Shown here in pieces: positions 1-9,213 of a stretch of DNA of 64,000 bases. Numbering within the stretch: position 1 is the stretch's first letter; every line of letters starts with the position of its first letter. A program made the position numbers and the translations under genes. A model generated the notes under the pieces. The model was not told where the DNA came from, did no database searches, and saw nothing but the letters and a program-made list of their open reading frames with translations. Source of the DNA: Paraburkholderia flagellata (GTDB taxonomy: Bacteria; Pseudomonadota; Gammaproteobacteria; Burkholderiales; Burkholderiaceae); assembly GCF_021390645.1 (NCBI RefSeq), contig NZ_JAJEJT010000004.1, positions 620,001-684,000 of the forward strand. The letters are read 5' to 3'.

Positions 1-808
1 GCGCCCAGGCGTCGGTGAGGGCAATCGTGCGCACATCCATGATGCGCCGGTAGGTGTTGCTCACCTCCTGGGGCACGACGCTGATGCCGAGATTGGCGCC
101 CACCACGCGGAACGCCGCGTCGAGCGTCGACACCACCGCGCGATACGTGACCGTACGCCCGCTGCGTGCCGCCGACTGCCGCAGCATCGTATGGACGGCG
201 GTGGAGGGCGGCAGGCCCACGTGCTCGTAATCGAGCGTCTCCTCGAAGGCGATGGTGCGGCGCTTCGCAAGCGGGTGCTCGGGGTGCACGGCGAGCACGA
301 GCCGGTCTTCGCGCCAGGGGCGCGATTGCAGTCCCCCGAGTTCGACGTTGTCCCAGCAAACGCCTAGCGAGGCCGCGCCGTCGCGCACGCGTTCCACGAG
401 TTCGTGCGACGTGCGCTCCTCCACGTTCACGCGAATGTTCTTGTACGCGGGCAAGCGCATGAACGACGCGAGATCGTCGAGCAGCGCTTCGGCGATCGCC
501 GAGGCCGAGGCGCACACGCTCACGCTGCCCGAGAGGCCGCTGCCGAGCGCGGCAACGTCGCTGGCCGCGCGCTCGAGCGTGAAGATCACGCTGCGCGCAT
601 GCTCGAGCAGCGCGAGGCCCGCCGCGGTGGGCTGCACGCCACGGCGCGAGCGCGTGAGCAGCGGCACGCCGAATTCGCTTTCGAGTTGAGCGATGCGCTT
701 GCTGATGGCGGAAGGCTCGATATGCTCCTCGCGCGCCGCACGCCCCATGTTGCCGTGCTCGCACACACTTATGAGAAGGCGCAGGGTCTTGAGGTCGATG
801 TCGTGCAC
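1..808 (-). CDS. LysR-family transcriptional regulator, 3' end cut by window edge
   Basis: A LysR-type regulator read leftward off the edge of the window; about 269 residues are visible. The N-terminus holds a winged helix-turn-helix (NMGRAAREEHIEPSAISKRI, residues about 19-38) followed by the usual linker and a periplasmic-binding-like effector domain. I chose the GTG at 808 because GGAGA lies just upstream; an in-frame ATG at 826 would add six residues but overlaps that ribosome site. It is divergent from the lyase/CoA-transferase/MFS genes, and an 8-bp inverted repeat lies between them, so it most likely controls that cluster (inference). The C-terminus is not visible. Confidence 0.85.
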   Translation of the reverse strand, partial: MHDIDLKTLRLLISVCEHGNMGRAAREEHIEPSAISKRIAQLESEFGVPLLTRSRRGVQPTAAGLALLEHARSVIFTLERAASDVAALGSGLSGSVSVCASASAIAEALLDDLASFMRLPAYKNIRVNVEERTSHELVERVRDGAASLGVCWDNVELGGLQSRPWREDRLVLAVHPEHPLAKRRTIAFEETLDYEHVGLPPSTAVHTMLRQSAARSGRTVTYRAVVSTLDAAFRVVGANLGISVVPQEVSNTYRRIMDVRTIALTDAWA

Positions 809-860
809 GGGGTCTCCTTTCTGCATTTTCTGTGTTTCCGGATTGGAATCTTGACGCTTC

Positions 861-884
861 CAAAATACCGCTTTATGTATTTTG
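861..884. promoter_or_regulatory. Inverted repeat, probable LysR operator
   Basis: CAAAATAC (861-868) and GTATTTTG (877-884) form a perfect 8-bp inverted repeat with an 8-base spacer, in the 127-base gap between the divergent LysR gene and the lyase gene. It contains the interrupted ATAC/GTAT dyad typical of LysR T-N11-A sites. Binding is inferred. Confidence 0.55.
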
Positions 885-935
885 CGGAATGCCTAAAGTT
901 AGCACATCGCTGGAGACAAAAACGGAGACACCTTC

Positions 936-1874
936 ATGCCCCCATTACCGCAGCGCTGCGTGATACGCGAGGTCGGCTTGCGCGACGGCCTGCAGAGCAT
1001 CCAGACCGTGCTGCCCACCGAGCACAAGATCGAGTGGATACGCGCGGCACACGAAGCTGGCCAGCGCGAGATCGAAGTGGGCTCGTTCGTGCCCGCGCGG
1101 CTCTTGCCGCAACTCGCGGATACGGCAGAACTCGTCGCTTACGCGAAAACGCTGCCGGACCTCATCGTCTCGGTGCTCGTACCGAACCTCAAGGGCGCCG
1201 AGCGCGCGTTGGAGGCGCAAGCGGATCTCATGCTCGTGCCGCTTTCTGCGAGCGAGGCGCATAGCCTTGCGAACCTGCGCAAGACGCCAGACGAAGTAGT
1301 CGCCGAAGTGGCGCGCATGCGCGCCGCGCGCGACGCCAGTGGCGCGAACACGCTGATCGAAGGCGGCATCGGCACGGCCTTCGGTTGCACGCTGCAAGGT
1401 CGCGTCGAGCCCGCCGAGGTGCTGCGCTGCATGCAGGCGCTGCTCGACGCAGGCGCGGACCGCGTGAGTCTCGCCGACACCGTGGGCTACGCGAACCCAG
1501 CCGCCGTGCGAGCACTCGTCGAGGCCGCGCGAGAGATCGCGGGCGAGCGTTTGTGCTGCGCACACTTTCACGACACGCGCGGCCTCGCGCTCGCCAACGT
1601 CTACGCGGCGCTGGAGGCGGGCGTGACGCGCTTCGACGCCACGCTTGGCGGCATCGGCGGCTGCCCGCATGCGCCGGGCGCAAGCGGCAACGCGTCGAGC
1701 GAAGACCTCGCGTTCATGCTCTCGGACATGGGCATCGATACCGGCATCGACATCGAACGGCTGCTCGCGCTGCGCGCGCGCGTGGCCGGGTGGCTGGAGG
1801 GCGAAACGCTGCACGGCACGCTCTGGCGCGCCGGCCTGCCGAAGACCTTTGGCGCAATCGCGCATCACGCCTGA
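936..1874 (+). CDS. HMG-CoA lyase-family enzyme
   Basis: 312 residues, the full length of bacterial hydroxymethylglutaryl-CoA lyases (DRE-TIM aldolase family). These cleave a 3-hydroxy-3-methyl acyl-CoA into acetyl-CoA plus a keto acid. Visible marks are the EVGLRDGLQ substrate/metal loop near residue 12, the metal-binding HFHD (H210, H212, D213) and the catalytic cysteine loop GGCPHAPGASGN (C243). The next gene is a class III CoA-transferase and then an MFS carrier, so the natural substrate may be HMG-CoA or a related thioester such as citramalyl-CoA, made from an imported dicarboxylate. The family call is firm; the exact substrate is not shown. Confidence 0.88.
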   Translation: MPPLPQRCVIREVGLRDGLQSIQTVLPTEHKIEWIRAAHEAGQREIEVGSFVPARLLPQLADTAELVAYAKTLPDLIVSVLVPNLKGAERALEAQADLMLVPLSASEAHSLANLRKTPDEVVAEVARMRAARDASGANTLIEGGIGTAFGCTLQGRVEPAEVLRCMQALLDAGADRVSLADTVGYANPAAVRALVEAAREIAGERLCCAHFHDTRGLALANVYAALEAGVTRFDATLGGIGGCPHAPGASGNASSEDLAFMLSDMGIDTGIDIERLLALRARVAGWLEGETLHGTLWRAGLPKTFGAIAHHA

Positions 1875-1890
1875 TTAGTTGGAATTCCTT

Positions 1891-3042
1891 ATGAATACGC
1901 AAAACCGGTTGCCACTCGAAGGCGTGCGTGTCGTCGAATTCACGCACATGGTCATGGGCCCCACCTGCGGGATGATCCTCGCGGACCTCGGCGCCGAAGT
2001 CATCAAGATCGAACCGCCCGGCGGCGACAAGACGCGCAATCTGCCGGGCCTCGGCATCGGCTTTTTCCGCTCGTTCAACCGCAACAAGAAGAGCGTCGTG
2101 CTCGACATCAACACCGAAGCGGGGCGCGCGGCGGCCGTCGAGCTGATCGGCGAATGCGACGTGATGCTCGAAAATTTCCGGCCCGGCCTCATGGAAAAGC
2201 TCGGCCTGGATTACGCGACGCTCTCACAGCGCTACCCACGTCTCATCTACGTCTCGCATAAGGGCTTTTTGCCGGGCCCCTATGAAAAGCGTCTCGCGCT
2301 GGACGAGGTCGTGCAGATGATGGGCGGCCTCTCGTATATGACCGGGCCTGCGGGGCGGCCGCTGCGTGCTGGCACGTCGGTCAACGACATCATGGGCGGC
2401 ATGTTCGGCGCGATCGGCGTGCTGGCGGCGCTGCGCGAGCGCGACGCCACCGGGCGCGGCCAGGAGGTGCAGAGCGCGTTGTTCGAGAACTGTGTGTTCC
2501 TGAGCGCGCAGCACATGCAGCAATACGCCATGACGCACGAAGCGCCGCCGCCCATGCCTTCCCGCGTTTCGGCCTGGAGCGTGTACGACGTGTTCACGCT
2601 CGCAGAGGGCGAACAGCTTTTCATCGGTGCGGTGAGCGACAAGCAGTTCGTGACGCTTTGCGACGTGATCGGCTGCCCGCAGCTTGCCGCCGAGCCTCAC
2701 TTCGCAAACAACGCCCTGCGCGTGGCCGTGCGGCGTGAACTGCTCGAACGCCTGGGCGCGGTGCTAGCCACGCAGCAGGTCGCCGAACTCATGCCGCGTC
2801 TCGAAGTGGCAGGCATTCCGTACGCGCCCATCGTGCGCCCCGACCAGTTGCTCGACGATCCGCACCTCAAGGCGAGCGGTGGCCTCGTGCCGATGCAGAC
2901 CGACGACGGCGGCACGACCGAAGTCGTGCTGCTGCCGCTCATGATGGACGGCCGCCGTCCCGGCGTGCGTCAGCCGCTCGCGCGGGTGGGCGAGCATACC
3001 GAAGAGGTGCTGGCGCGACTGAAGTCACGCGCAGCGCGCTGA
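1891..3042 (+). CDS. Class III CoA-transferase (CaiB/BaiF family)
   Basis: 383 residues from ATG 1891, close to the normal size of CaiB/BaiF/formyl-CoA transferase proteins. These move CoA between carboxylic acids through an enzyme-bound aspartyl-CoA intermediate. The N-terminal signature LEGVRVVEFTHMVMGP and DLGAEVIKIEPP are typical, as is the glycine-rich NDIMGGMFGAIGVLAAL segment mid-protein. A TTG at 1879 would add four residues but has no advantage. It starts 17 bases after the lyase stop, so the two are almost certainly cotranscribed. Likely role: activate the acid that the upstream lyase cleaves (inference from order). Confidence 0.88.
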   Translation: MNTQNRLPLEGVRVVEFTHMVMGPTCGMILADLGAEVIKIEPPGGDKTRNLPGLGIGFFRSFNRNKKSVVLDINTEAGRAAAVELIGECDVMLENFRPGLMEKLGLDYATLSQRYPRLIYVSHKGFLPGPYEKRLALDEVVQMMGGLSYMTGPAGRPLRAGTSVNDIMGGMFGAIGVLAALRERDATGRGQEVQSALFENCVFLSAQHMQQYAMTHEAPPPMPSRVSAWSVYDVFTLAEGEQLFIGAVSDKQFVTLCDVIGCPQLAAEPHFANNALRVAVRRELLERLGAVLATQQVAELMPRLEVAGIPYAPIVRPDQLLDDPHLKASGGLVPMQTDDGGTTEVVLLPLMMDGRRPGVRQPLARVGEHTEEVLARLKSRAAR

Positions 3043-3102
3043 GCAAGCGGGCCCGGCGTTCACAAGAATGACGCCCGGCGAGGCGTCGTCACGGAGACAT
3101 GT

Positions 3103-4542
3103 ATGCAACGAACCCTCGGCGCGGACGATCCGCTCGACGCCGTCACAGCCGCACCCGTGGGCAATCGCGCGGCGGCAGCGCTTTCCGCACGGCTCGACCG
3201 CCTGCCCGCCACGCGCCAGCTCTGGATGCTGGTGATGCTCATTTCGCTGGGCGGTTTCTTCGAGGTCTACGATCTCATCTTCACGGGCTATATCGCACCG
3301 GGCATGGCCAAAAGCGGCATGCTGCAAACCACCACGCACGCGTTTTTCGGCTTCAACGGCATAGGCGCCTTCGTGGCCGCGACTTTCGCGGGTCTTTTCG
3401 TCGGCACGTTCTGCTTCGGCTGGCTGCCCGACCGTTTCGGACGACGAAGCGTTTTCACGTTCTCGCTGCTATGGTATTCGGCGGGGTCGGTGGCGATGGC
3501 GTTTCAGCATACTTCGCAGGGGCTGATCCTGTGGCGCTTCATCACGGGCATCGGCGTGGGCATCGAGATCGTCACCATCGACAGCTACGTCACGGAGATG
3601 GTCCCGCAGCAGATGCGTGGCCGCGCCATGGCGTTGAATCAGGCGATCATGTTTTCGGCAGCGCCCATTTCGGCACTCCTTTCCTGGTGGCTCGTGCCGC
3701 TGGCGCCGCTCGGTCTCGACGGCTGGCGCTGGGTCGTGCTCGCCGGTTCGCTCGGTGCAGCGATCGTTTGGTTCGTGCGCCGCGCCGTGCCGGAAAGCCC
3801 GCGCTGGCTCGTCACGCACGGCCAGACAGAGGCGGCTGAACGCGTGATCGCGCAGATGGAGCAGCGGGCCGTGCGCGAAAGTGGCAAGGCCTTGCCCGAG
3901 CCTTCGCCGACGCTCGTGCTGCCCGCGCACCGGCGCGCTTCGCTCGCGGAGCTGTGGAAGCCACCGTACCGCGCGCGCCTCATCATGTTGATCGCGTTCA
4001 ATCTGTGCCAGGCCGTGGGCTATTACGGTTTCGCGAACTGGGTGCCCACGCTCCTGATCGGGCAGGGAGTGACCGTCACGAAGAGCCTGCTCTATGCGGT
4101 CGTGATCGCCATCGCGTTGCCGTGCGGACCGTTGCTCGCGATGCTCGTGGCCGATCGCATCGAGCGCAAGTGGCTCATCGTCGGTTCGGCATTTGCGGTT
4201 ATCGTGTTCGGGTTGCTGTTTGCGCAGGCGCGCGGGCCGCTCGCGCTCATTTCGCTCGGTGTCCTGATCAGTCTCGCGGGCCAGACCATTTCTGTGTGCT
4301 ATCACGCCTATCAAGCCGAGCTTTTCCCAACGGCCGTGCGTTGCAGCGCCAATGGCATCGTCTATTCCGCGAGCCGCGTGGGCGCGATGATGTCGGGTTT
4401 TATCATCGCCGCGTTGTTGCGCGATTTTGGCGTGAGCGGCGTGTTCGTCGGCGTCACCGTGTGCATGGTCGCGGTGATGATTTCCATCGGCGGGTTCGGG
4501 CCGCGCACGAATGGCGTGCGGCTCGAAGAGCTTTCGGCGTGA
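3103..4542 (+). CDS. MFS transporter (sugar-porter/aromatic-acid type)
   Basis: 479 residues with about 12 hydrophobic segments. After a roughly 35-residue cytoplasmic N-terminus come the MFS signatures: GWLPDRFGRRSVF between helices 2 and 3, and the RRAVPESPRWLVTHG motif before the central loop. The PESPRWL motif places it in the metabolite:H+ symporter branch. It follows the CoA-transferase by 60 bases in the same direction and is presumably the uptake system for the acid degraded by the two upstream enzymes (inference). GGAGA precedes ATG 3103. Confidence 0.85.
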   Translation: MQRTLGADDPLDAVTAAPVGNRAAAALSARLDRLPATRQLWMLVMLISLGGFFEVYDLIFTGYIAPGMAKSGMLQTTTHAFFGFNGIGAFVAATFAGLFVGTFCFGWLPDRFGRRSVFTFSLLWYSAGSVAMAFQHTSQGLILWRFITGIGVGIEIVTIDSYVTEMVPQQMRGRAMALNQAIMFSAAPISALLSWWLVPLAPLGLDGWRWVVLAGSLGAAIVWFVRRAVPESPRWLVTHGQTEAAERVIAQMEQRAVRESGKALPEPSPTLVLPAHRRASLAELWKPPYRARLIMLIAFNLCQAVGYYGFANWVPTLLIGQGVTVTKSLLYAVVIAIALPCGPLLAMLVADRIERKWLIVGSAFAVIVFGLLFAQARGPLALISLGVLISLAGQTISVCYHAYQAELFPTAVRCSANGIVYSASRVGAMMSGFIIAALLRDFGVSGVFVGVTVCMVAVMISIGGFGPRTNGVRLEELSA

Positions 4543-4556
4543 GGGGGAAGGGAAGG

Positions 4557-4578
4557 AGGCGTGCCGGCCAGCACGCCT
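4557..4578. terminator. Stem-loop between convergent genes
   Basis: AGGCGTGC (4557-4564) pairs with GCACGCCT (4571-4578) across a six-base loop, lying between two converging genes. There is no T-run on either side, so termination is plausible but not secure. Confidence 0.4.
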
Positions 4579-4591
4579 GCTATGGCAACGC

Positions 4592-4942
4592 TCAGGCTGC
4601 GGCGATCACGTCGATGCGCAGCGCAGGGCCGCCTGCTGCGATTTCCAGCAGACGGTCGACGTTCGGGTGCGCGCCCGGACGGTTGCGCGCATCGGCGGTG
4701 TGTTCGGCGAACACGGCGAGGCCATGCTCGGCGGCGTTGGTGTCGAGGGTGCCGAAGGCTTCGCGCAGATAGTGGTAGACCGCGAGCGAGCCCTGCTTGC
4801 CGGGCTTGTTTTCGATGCTCGCGGCGACGTTGCCCTGAGCGTCCACGAGATCGATGCGCTCGATGCCGTCGATGCCCGGCAGCAGTGCGAGATTGTCCTT
4901 GAAGACGGCGCCCGGTTGAATTGCCTGAATCACTGAAAACAC
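4592..4942 (-). CDS. DUF2322-family small protein
   Basis: 116 residues from GTG 4942. A second GTG at 4933 has better spacing to GGAG and may be the true start. The segment with GKQGSLAVYHYL and then AEHTADARNRPGAHPN matches what I remember of DUF2322, a conserved soluble proteobacterial family of unknown role. There is no signal peptide or membrane segment. It stands alone, convergent with the MFS gene and separated from the next minus-strand gene by about 150 bases. Function unknown. Confidence 0.65.
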   Translation of the reverse strand: MFSVIQAIQPGAVFKDNLALLPGIDGIERIDLVDAQGNVAASIENKPGKQGSLAVYHYLREAFGTLDTNAAEHGLAVFAEHTADARNRPGAHPNVDRLLEIAAGGPALRIDVIAAA

Positions 4943-5095
4943 TCCGTTGGTTCGGTAAATGGCGTTTGGGGAGCCGTATCTTAGCCGATCGGGGGGAGTC
5001 GCGTCAGGCCCCGTTCGCGCCCTGCAACGCGCTGTCGATCGCGGCGGCCACGCTCAGCACGTGCGCTTCGCTTTCGGCGAGTCCCGCCACGCTCC

Positions 5096-6601
5096 TCATT
5101 CCTCTCCCACTGCCGAAAGCGGCGCAGCCACATGCTCGAGCGACTTGCGTTCCGCGTCCACGCCCCAGATCGCGGCCACGAGCGCCGCCCCGAGCATGAG
5201 CGCCGAGCCAACCACATAGCCCGTGAACACCTCGCTGCGCTGGTGCGTATCGATCAGTCGTCCGAAGAATGCCGGGCCGATGATGCCGCCCAGCGCCGTG
5301 CCGAACGCATAGAACACGGCGATGGCAAGCGCCCGAATCTCCAGCGGAAACGATTCGCTCACGGTCAAATAGGCCGAACTCGCGGCTGCCGAGGCGAAAA
5401 AGAAGATCACCATCCACGCGACGGTTTGCATCGTCGCCGTGAGCATGCCCTGCTCGAACAGCCAGCCGCTCACCGTGAGCAGCACGCCTGAGAGCGCATA
5501 GGTCGCGGCGATCATCGTGCGGCGGCCAATCACGTCGAACAGACGCCCCAGCAAGAGCGGCCCGAGGAAGTTGCCGAGTGCGAACGGCAGCAGGTAGAGG
5601 CCCACGTCGCCGCCAGGCACGTGATAGAACTCCGTGAGCACGAGCGCGTAGGTGAAGAAAATGGCGTTGTAGAAGAAGGCCTGCGCCGTCATGAGCGAAA
5701 GACCCACCAGCGCGCGCCGGCGGTGCCGCACGAAGATGGCGTGGAACACCGCGCGCAGTGGCGTATGGCTGCGCGCATGCAGACGCAGCGGGTCGTTGGG
5801 CGGGTCTTCCAGCGTATGGCCAGCATCGCGAAAGCGCGTTTCAATGTTCGCCACGATCCGTTTGGCTTCCTCGTGCTCGCCGTGCGTGAGGAGCCAGCGC
5901 GGGCTTTCGGGAATCCAGCGGCGCATGGGCAAGATGATGAGCGCGAGCACCGCGCCGATAAAGAAACACACGCGCCAGCCCCAGTCCGCGGGCAGCAAGT
6001 GAGGGTCGAGCAGCACGAGCGAGCCCGCCGCGCCGATGCCCGCGCCCACCCAGAACGTGCCGTTGATGCTGAGGTCGGTCCAGCCGCGCACGCGCGCGGG
6101 CGTGAACTCCTGGATCGTCGAATTGATGGCCGCGTACTCGCCGCCGATGCCCGCGCCCGTGATTGCGCGGAACGCCACGAAGCTCGCGAAGCTCCACGAG
6201 AACGCCGTAGCGGCGGTGGCAAGCAGATAGACGGCGAGCGTGATGAAGAAGAGCTTGCGGCGGCCCAGCCGGTCCGTGAGCCAGCCAAAACCGAGCGCGC
6301 CGCACACGGCGCCCGCGATATACGCGCTGCCGGCGAGGCCCACCTGCGCGTTGTCCAGATGCAGCACCGGGCTCGTTTTTAGCGCACTCGCTACGGCACC
6401 GGCCAGCGTGACTTCGAGACCATCGAGCAGCCAGGTGACGCCCAGCGCCACGACGATGAGCACGTGAAAGCGGCCCCACGGCAAGCGGTCGAGGCGCGCG
6501 GGCAGCGTGGTTTCGATGATGGCGGGCTTATCGGTCGTCTCGGTCGTGTTTGGCGGATTCATCGGGCAAGGCGGGGTTCGGCACGCGATGCCTTGTAGCA
6601 T
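5096..6601 (-). CDS. MFS transporter
   Basis: 501 residues with 12 predicted membrane segments. It carries the signatures GWLTDRLGRRKLF, an R-x-G-G-E-Y-A variant (ITGAGIGGEYAAINS) and RRWIPESPRWLLTHG, which puts it in the same broad metabolite:H+ symporter branch as the carrier at 3103. Start 6601 has AGGAA six bases upstream; ATG 6562 (MNPPNTTET) is an alternative that removes 13 residues. No enzyme or regulator is adjacent on the same strand, so the substrate cannot be guessed. Confidence 0.85.
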   Translation of the reverse strand: MLQGIACRTPPCPMNPPNTTETTDKPAIIETTLPARLDRLPWGRFHVLIVVALGVTWLLDGLEVTLAGAVASALKTSPVLHLDNAQVGLAGSAYIAGAVCGALGFGWLTDRLGRRKLFFITLAVYLLATAATAFSWSFASFVAFRAITGAGIGGEYAAINSTIQEFTPARVRGWTDLSINGTFWVGAGIGAAGSLVLLDPHLLPADWGWRVCFFIGAVLALIILPMRRWIPESPRWLLTHGEHEEAKRIVANIETRFRDAGHTLEDPPNDPLRLHARSHTPLRAVFHAIFVRHRRRALVGLSLMTAQAFFYNAIFFTYALVLTEFYHVPGGDVGLYLLPFALGNFLGPLLLGRLFDVIGRRTMIAATYALSGVLLTVSGWLFEQGMLTATMQTVAWMVIFFFASAAASSAYLTVSESFPLEIRALAIAVFYAFGTALGGIIGPAFFGRLIDTHQRSEVFTGYVVGSALMLGAALVAAIWGVDAERKSLEHVAAPLSAVGEE

Positions 6602-6626
6602 GCGACGTTCCTGAAATGCGGGCGCT

Positions 6627-7163
6627 TTAGAACCCGCGCCGAACCGTCACCGTTGCGCCCGTGCTATGCGAATGAAGAATGGCGACGCGCGCGGTGGCGG
6701 AAAACACCCACTCGTCAACGGTCAGCGAGAGCCTGCGCTGAGGCTGCGCGCCAATGTTCAGCGTGCTGTCCGGCACCTGAAGAATCGAGAGTTGCGGCGC
6801 TGTGGAAGGGCCCATCTGCAGATAGTCGGAACCGGGCCGCGCAGCCTGTTGCTCGCCATAACGGCTCCCGGGCGCGGACTTCACGAAATCGTAATGGTAT
6901 TTGTCCTGCGCCACCGGCGCGGTATAAAAACTTTCGACTTGCGCGTAAAACGGCTTTGGCTGATTCGCCTGATATTCCAATTCGTACCGGTGCAGGTACG
7001 CCTGGGGTTCCGGTGGTAGCGCTGGAACCACTTCCATAGGCATGGACGGGATATTGGCGACCGTCATGGTTTCGGGAGCGTTCAAGCCGGTGCTCTGAGC
7101 GAACGCATAACCGCTCAGCATAAAAAAGGCTGCACCGACAATCTTTTCGTTCAGGCACGTCAT
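6627..7163 (-). CDS. Exported protein of unknown function
   Basis: 178 residues from ATG 7163, which has GGAGG seven bases upstream; a second ATG at 7169 sits too close to that site. The N-terminus is a signal peptide ending near SGYAFAQS. The mature part is proline-, tyrosine- and glutamine-rich, and the last third (SLTVDEWVFSATARVAILHSHSTGATVTVRRGF) looks like a beta-rich end. I do not recognise a family. It lies 25 bases upstream of the MFS gene on the same strand and may be cotranscribed with it. Confidence 0.6.
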   Translation of the reverse strand: MTCLNEKIVGAAFFMLSGYAFAQSTGLNAPETMTVANIPSMPMEVVPALPPEPQAYLHRYELEYQANQPKPFYAQVESFYTAPVAQDKYHYDFVKSAPGSRYGEQQAARPGSDYLQMGPSTAPQLSILQVPDSTLNIGAQPQRRLSLTVDEWVFSATARVAILHSHSTGATVTVRRGF

Positions 7164-7500
7164 GAGCATGCCTCCAATGACGAACTCGAAACATCGAACT
7201 GCCGAACGTTCCTGCTGAACAGACTACCTTTGCGTCAACTGCACCAATGCATTCTAGTACCTGATTTGCTTCCTGCCAGCCGAATGTGCGCGCACGCCAT
7301 ACAGATGGATGCAAAGTCCACCAGCTAGTGGATTGGTATGAAATGTCGTTGCCTAACATCGCGGACGATATGACCGGTCCAGACGCCAGGAAGACCACCC
7401 GCAGCGGAAGAAATTGCGCATGGTCGTGCGTATACGCGATGGGCTCGAGCCAGGGGCGAGCCCATCGGCGCCAGCGTATTCGGGAAAATACGAGTGCGGT
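7164..7500. other. Intergenic stretch, no gene seen
   Basis: About 340 bases between an outgoing minus-strand gene and the end of the MocR-type gene. It should hold the promoter of the exported protein. I see no convincing reading frame, RNA or repeat. Confidence 0.5.
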
Positions 7501-8928
7501 CTAGATCGTGCCGAAGAGCGCGCGCGGCCGGTCCTGCAACGTGCGCGCGAGGATCTTCAGTGCGCGCGCCAGTTGCTCCCGCGAGGTTGCACACGCGAGG
7601 TTGATCCGCACGCCGTGCTCGAGCGTCGAGCGGTCCACGGCGAACGCCGAGGCGGGCATGGTGTTCACGCCGCGCGCCAGTGCGTTGGCGGCGAAGTCGT
7701 CGGAACGCCACGGGGCCGGCACACGCAACCAGACGAACATGCACGCCGGGTCGCTGTTGAGCAGTTCGCGCGGCAAGATTTCGAGCGCGAGTTCCTGCCG
7801 TGCCTGCAGTTCCGCACGCTGCGCATCGAGTATGAGGTGCGCGGTGCCGTCCTCGATCCAGCGCGTGGTGATGAGCGTGGTGAGCGGCGCGGGCATCCAG
7901 GCCGTCGTGCGCACGGCTTCGGCCGCGAGCGCCGCGCCATGCGCCGGCGTGAGCAGATAACCAATGCGCAGACCCGGCGCGAGCACCTTCGAGGTGGAGG
8001 CCACGTGGAAGGTCAACTCGGGGCACAGGCTCGCGATGGTCGGCAGGCGCTTGCGCAGCAACGGCCCGTACACATCGTCCTCGATGATCGCGACGTGATG
8101 CCGCCGCGCGATCTCCACGAGCGCGAGGCGCCGCTCGAGGCTCATCGTCACGACGCTCGGGTTCTGCAGGTTCGGCACGGTAAAGATCGCCTTCACCGGC
8201 ATGCGGCGGCAGGCGTCTTCGAGCTGATCGGGCAGGAGGCCTTCGGCATCGCTCGGGATACCGACCAGCTCGAACTGGAACACGGGCGCCAGCGCCTTGA
8301 GGCCGTAGTAGGTCAGCTTGTCGGAGAGGATCACGCCTTCGTGTCCCATCAGGCTGCTCAGGACCGCATAGAGGCCGTGCTGCGCGCCGCTCGTCACGAC
8401 GAGATTGTCGGGCGAGGGCGTGAAGCCGGGCGCGGCGATCCACTGCGCGCCCGCCGCGCGCGCCCATTCGGCACCCTGGGGCGGCTGGTATTCCTGAGTC
8501 TCCGCAAAGCGCGGGTCGCGCGGGATCGACGTCATCGTGCGGGCGAGCTGTGCGAGGAATTCGCCGGTCGCCGGGCGGTTGACGGTGAGATCGACCACGC
8601 CGTTCGCTTGTGCGCCGCTCGCGTCCGCGCTTCGCTGCGCCGAGGCGCCGACGGCCGGCATGGCCCCGCCGGTGACGATCGAGCCGCGCCGCTTGCTCGC
8701 GACGATCAGCCCGCGCGCCTGCAACTCCTTGTAGGCGCGCGAAACGGTGGAGACGTTGATGCCCAGCTCCACGGCCAGATCGCGCTGCGGCGGCAAGCGG
8801 CTGCCAGGCGGGTACTGACCGCTGCGCACCTGCTCCTCGAGATTGCGGGAGACCTCCAGATACGTGGCTTGACGACCCTTTGTCTGGATATTGTCATCCG
8901 TTTTTGTCTGGTAATCGTCGGCTTTCAT
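7501..8928 (-). CDS. MocR-type regulator (GntR HTH fused to aminotransferase fold)
   Basis: 475 residues from ATG 8928; a GTG at 8967 would add 13. Residues about 15-85 form a GntR winged helix (SGQYPPGSRLPPQRDLAVELGINVSTVSRAYKEL). After a linker, a type I aminotransferase-like domain fills the rest, with the PLP-lysine region STSKVLAPGLRIGYLL present. This fusion defines MocR regulators, which sense amino acids or amines through PLP. It is divergent from an amino-acid permease and oxidase pair, with a repeat-rich intergenic region, so it likely controls amine or amino-acid use there (inference). Confidence 0.88.
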   Translation of the reverse strand: MKADDYQTKTDDNIQTKGRQATYLEVSRNLEEQVRSGQYPPGSRLPPQRDLAVELGINVSTVSRAYKELQARGLIVASKRRGSIVTGGAMPAVGASAQRSADASGAQANGVVDLTVNRPATGEFLAQLARTMTSIPRDPRFAETQEYQPPQGAEWARAAGAQWIAAPGFTPSPDNLVVTSGAQHGLYAVLSSLMGHEGVILSDKLTYYGLKALAPVFQFELVGIPSDAEGLLPDQLEDACRRMPVKAIFTVPNLQNPSVVTMSLERRLALVEIARRHHVAIIEDDVYGPLLRKRLPTIASLCPELTFHVASTSKVLAPGLRIGYLLTPAHGAALAAEAVRTTAWMPAPLTTLITTRWIEDGTAHLILDAQRAELQARQELALEILPRELLNSDPACMFVWLRVPAPWRSDDFAANALARGVNTMPASAFAVDRSTLEHGVRINLACATSREQLARALKILARTLQDRPRALFGTI

Positions 8929-9080
8929 GCAAGTAGTAACTCCATACAAAACTCGATCGTCTGCCACATCGCCATGCTGTTCAGAGACACGTCTCCGGTG
9001 CCGCTATCGCATCTTTAACCTAATAATGTGATGTCTGGCAAGAGTTTATCTGCATATGACGTGGGCAGTAAGGCCAAACG

Positions 9081-9142
9081 CCAGGGAAATTCCTGGTCTC
9101 CACACAAAGACTTTTCAATTGCACACAAAAAATTATTGTGTG
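9081..9142. promoter_or_regulatory. Repeat-rich operator region between MocR gene and permease
   Basis: CACACAA occurs at 9101-9107 and again at 9122-9128, exactly 21 bases apart (two helical turns), and its inverse TTGTGTG follows at 9136-9142. A separate dyad CCAGG/CCTGG lies at 9081-9085 and 9092-9096. MocR proteins are known to bind paired direct repeats, so this fits an operator for the adjacent regulator. Binding is inferred. Confidence 0.5.
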
Positions 9143-9213
9143 AGTATGAATCCAAGGTTTTGTTCGGCCAGCAGTTCGGCGCAACACGCACTGTATTACA
9201 GGAGGACAGGCTC

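Noticed and set aside
945..1868. 307-residue open frame antisense to the HMG-CoA-lyase-like gene
   Set aside because: Arg/His-rich shadow of a high-GC coding strand, with no ribosome site or family motif.
9028..9213. N-terminal extension of the amino-acid permease
   Set aside because: It covers repeat-rich operator DNA, and GTG 9214 has a strong ribosome site and the normal family length.
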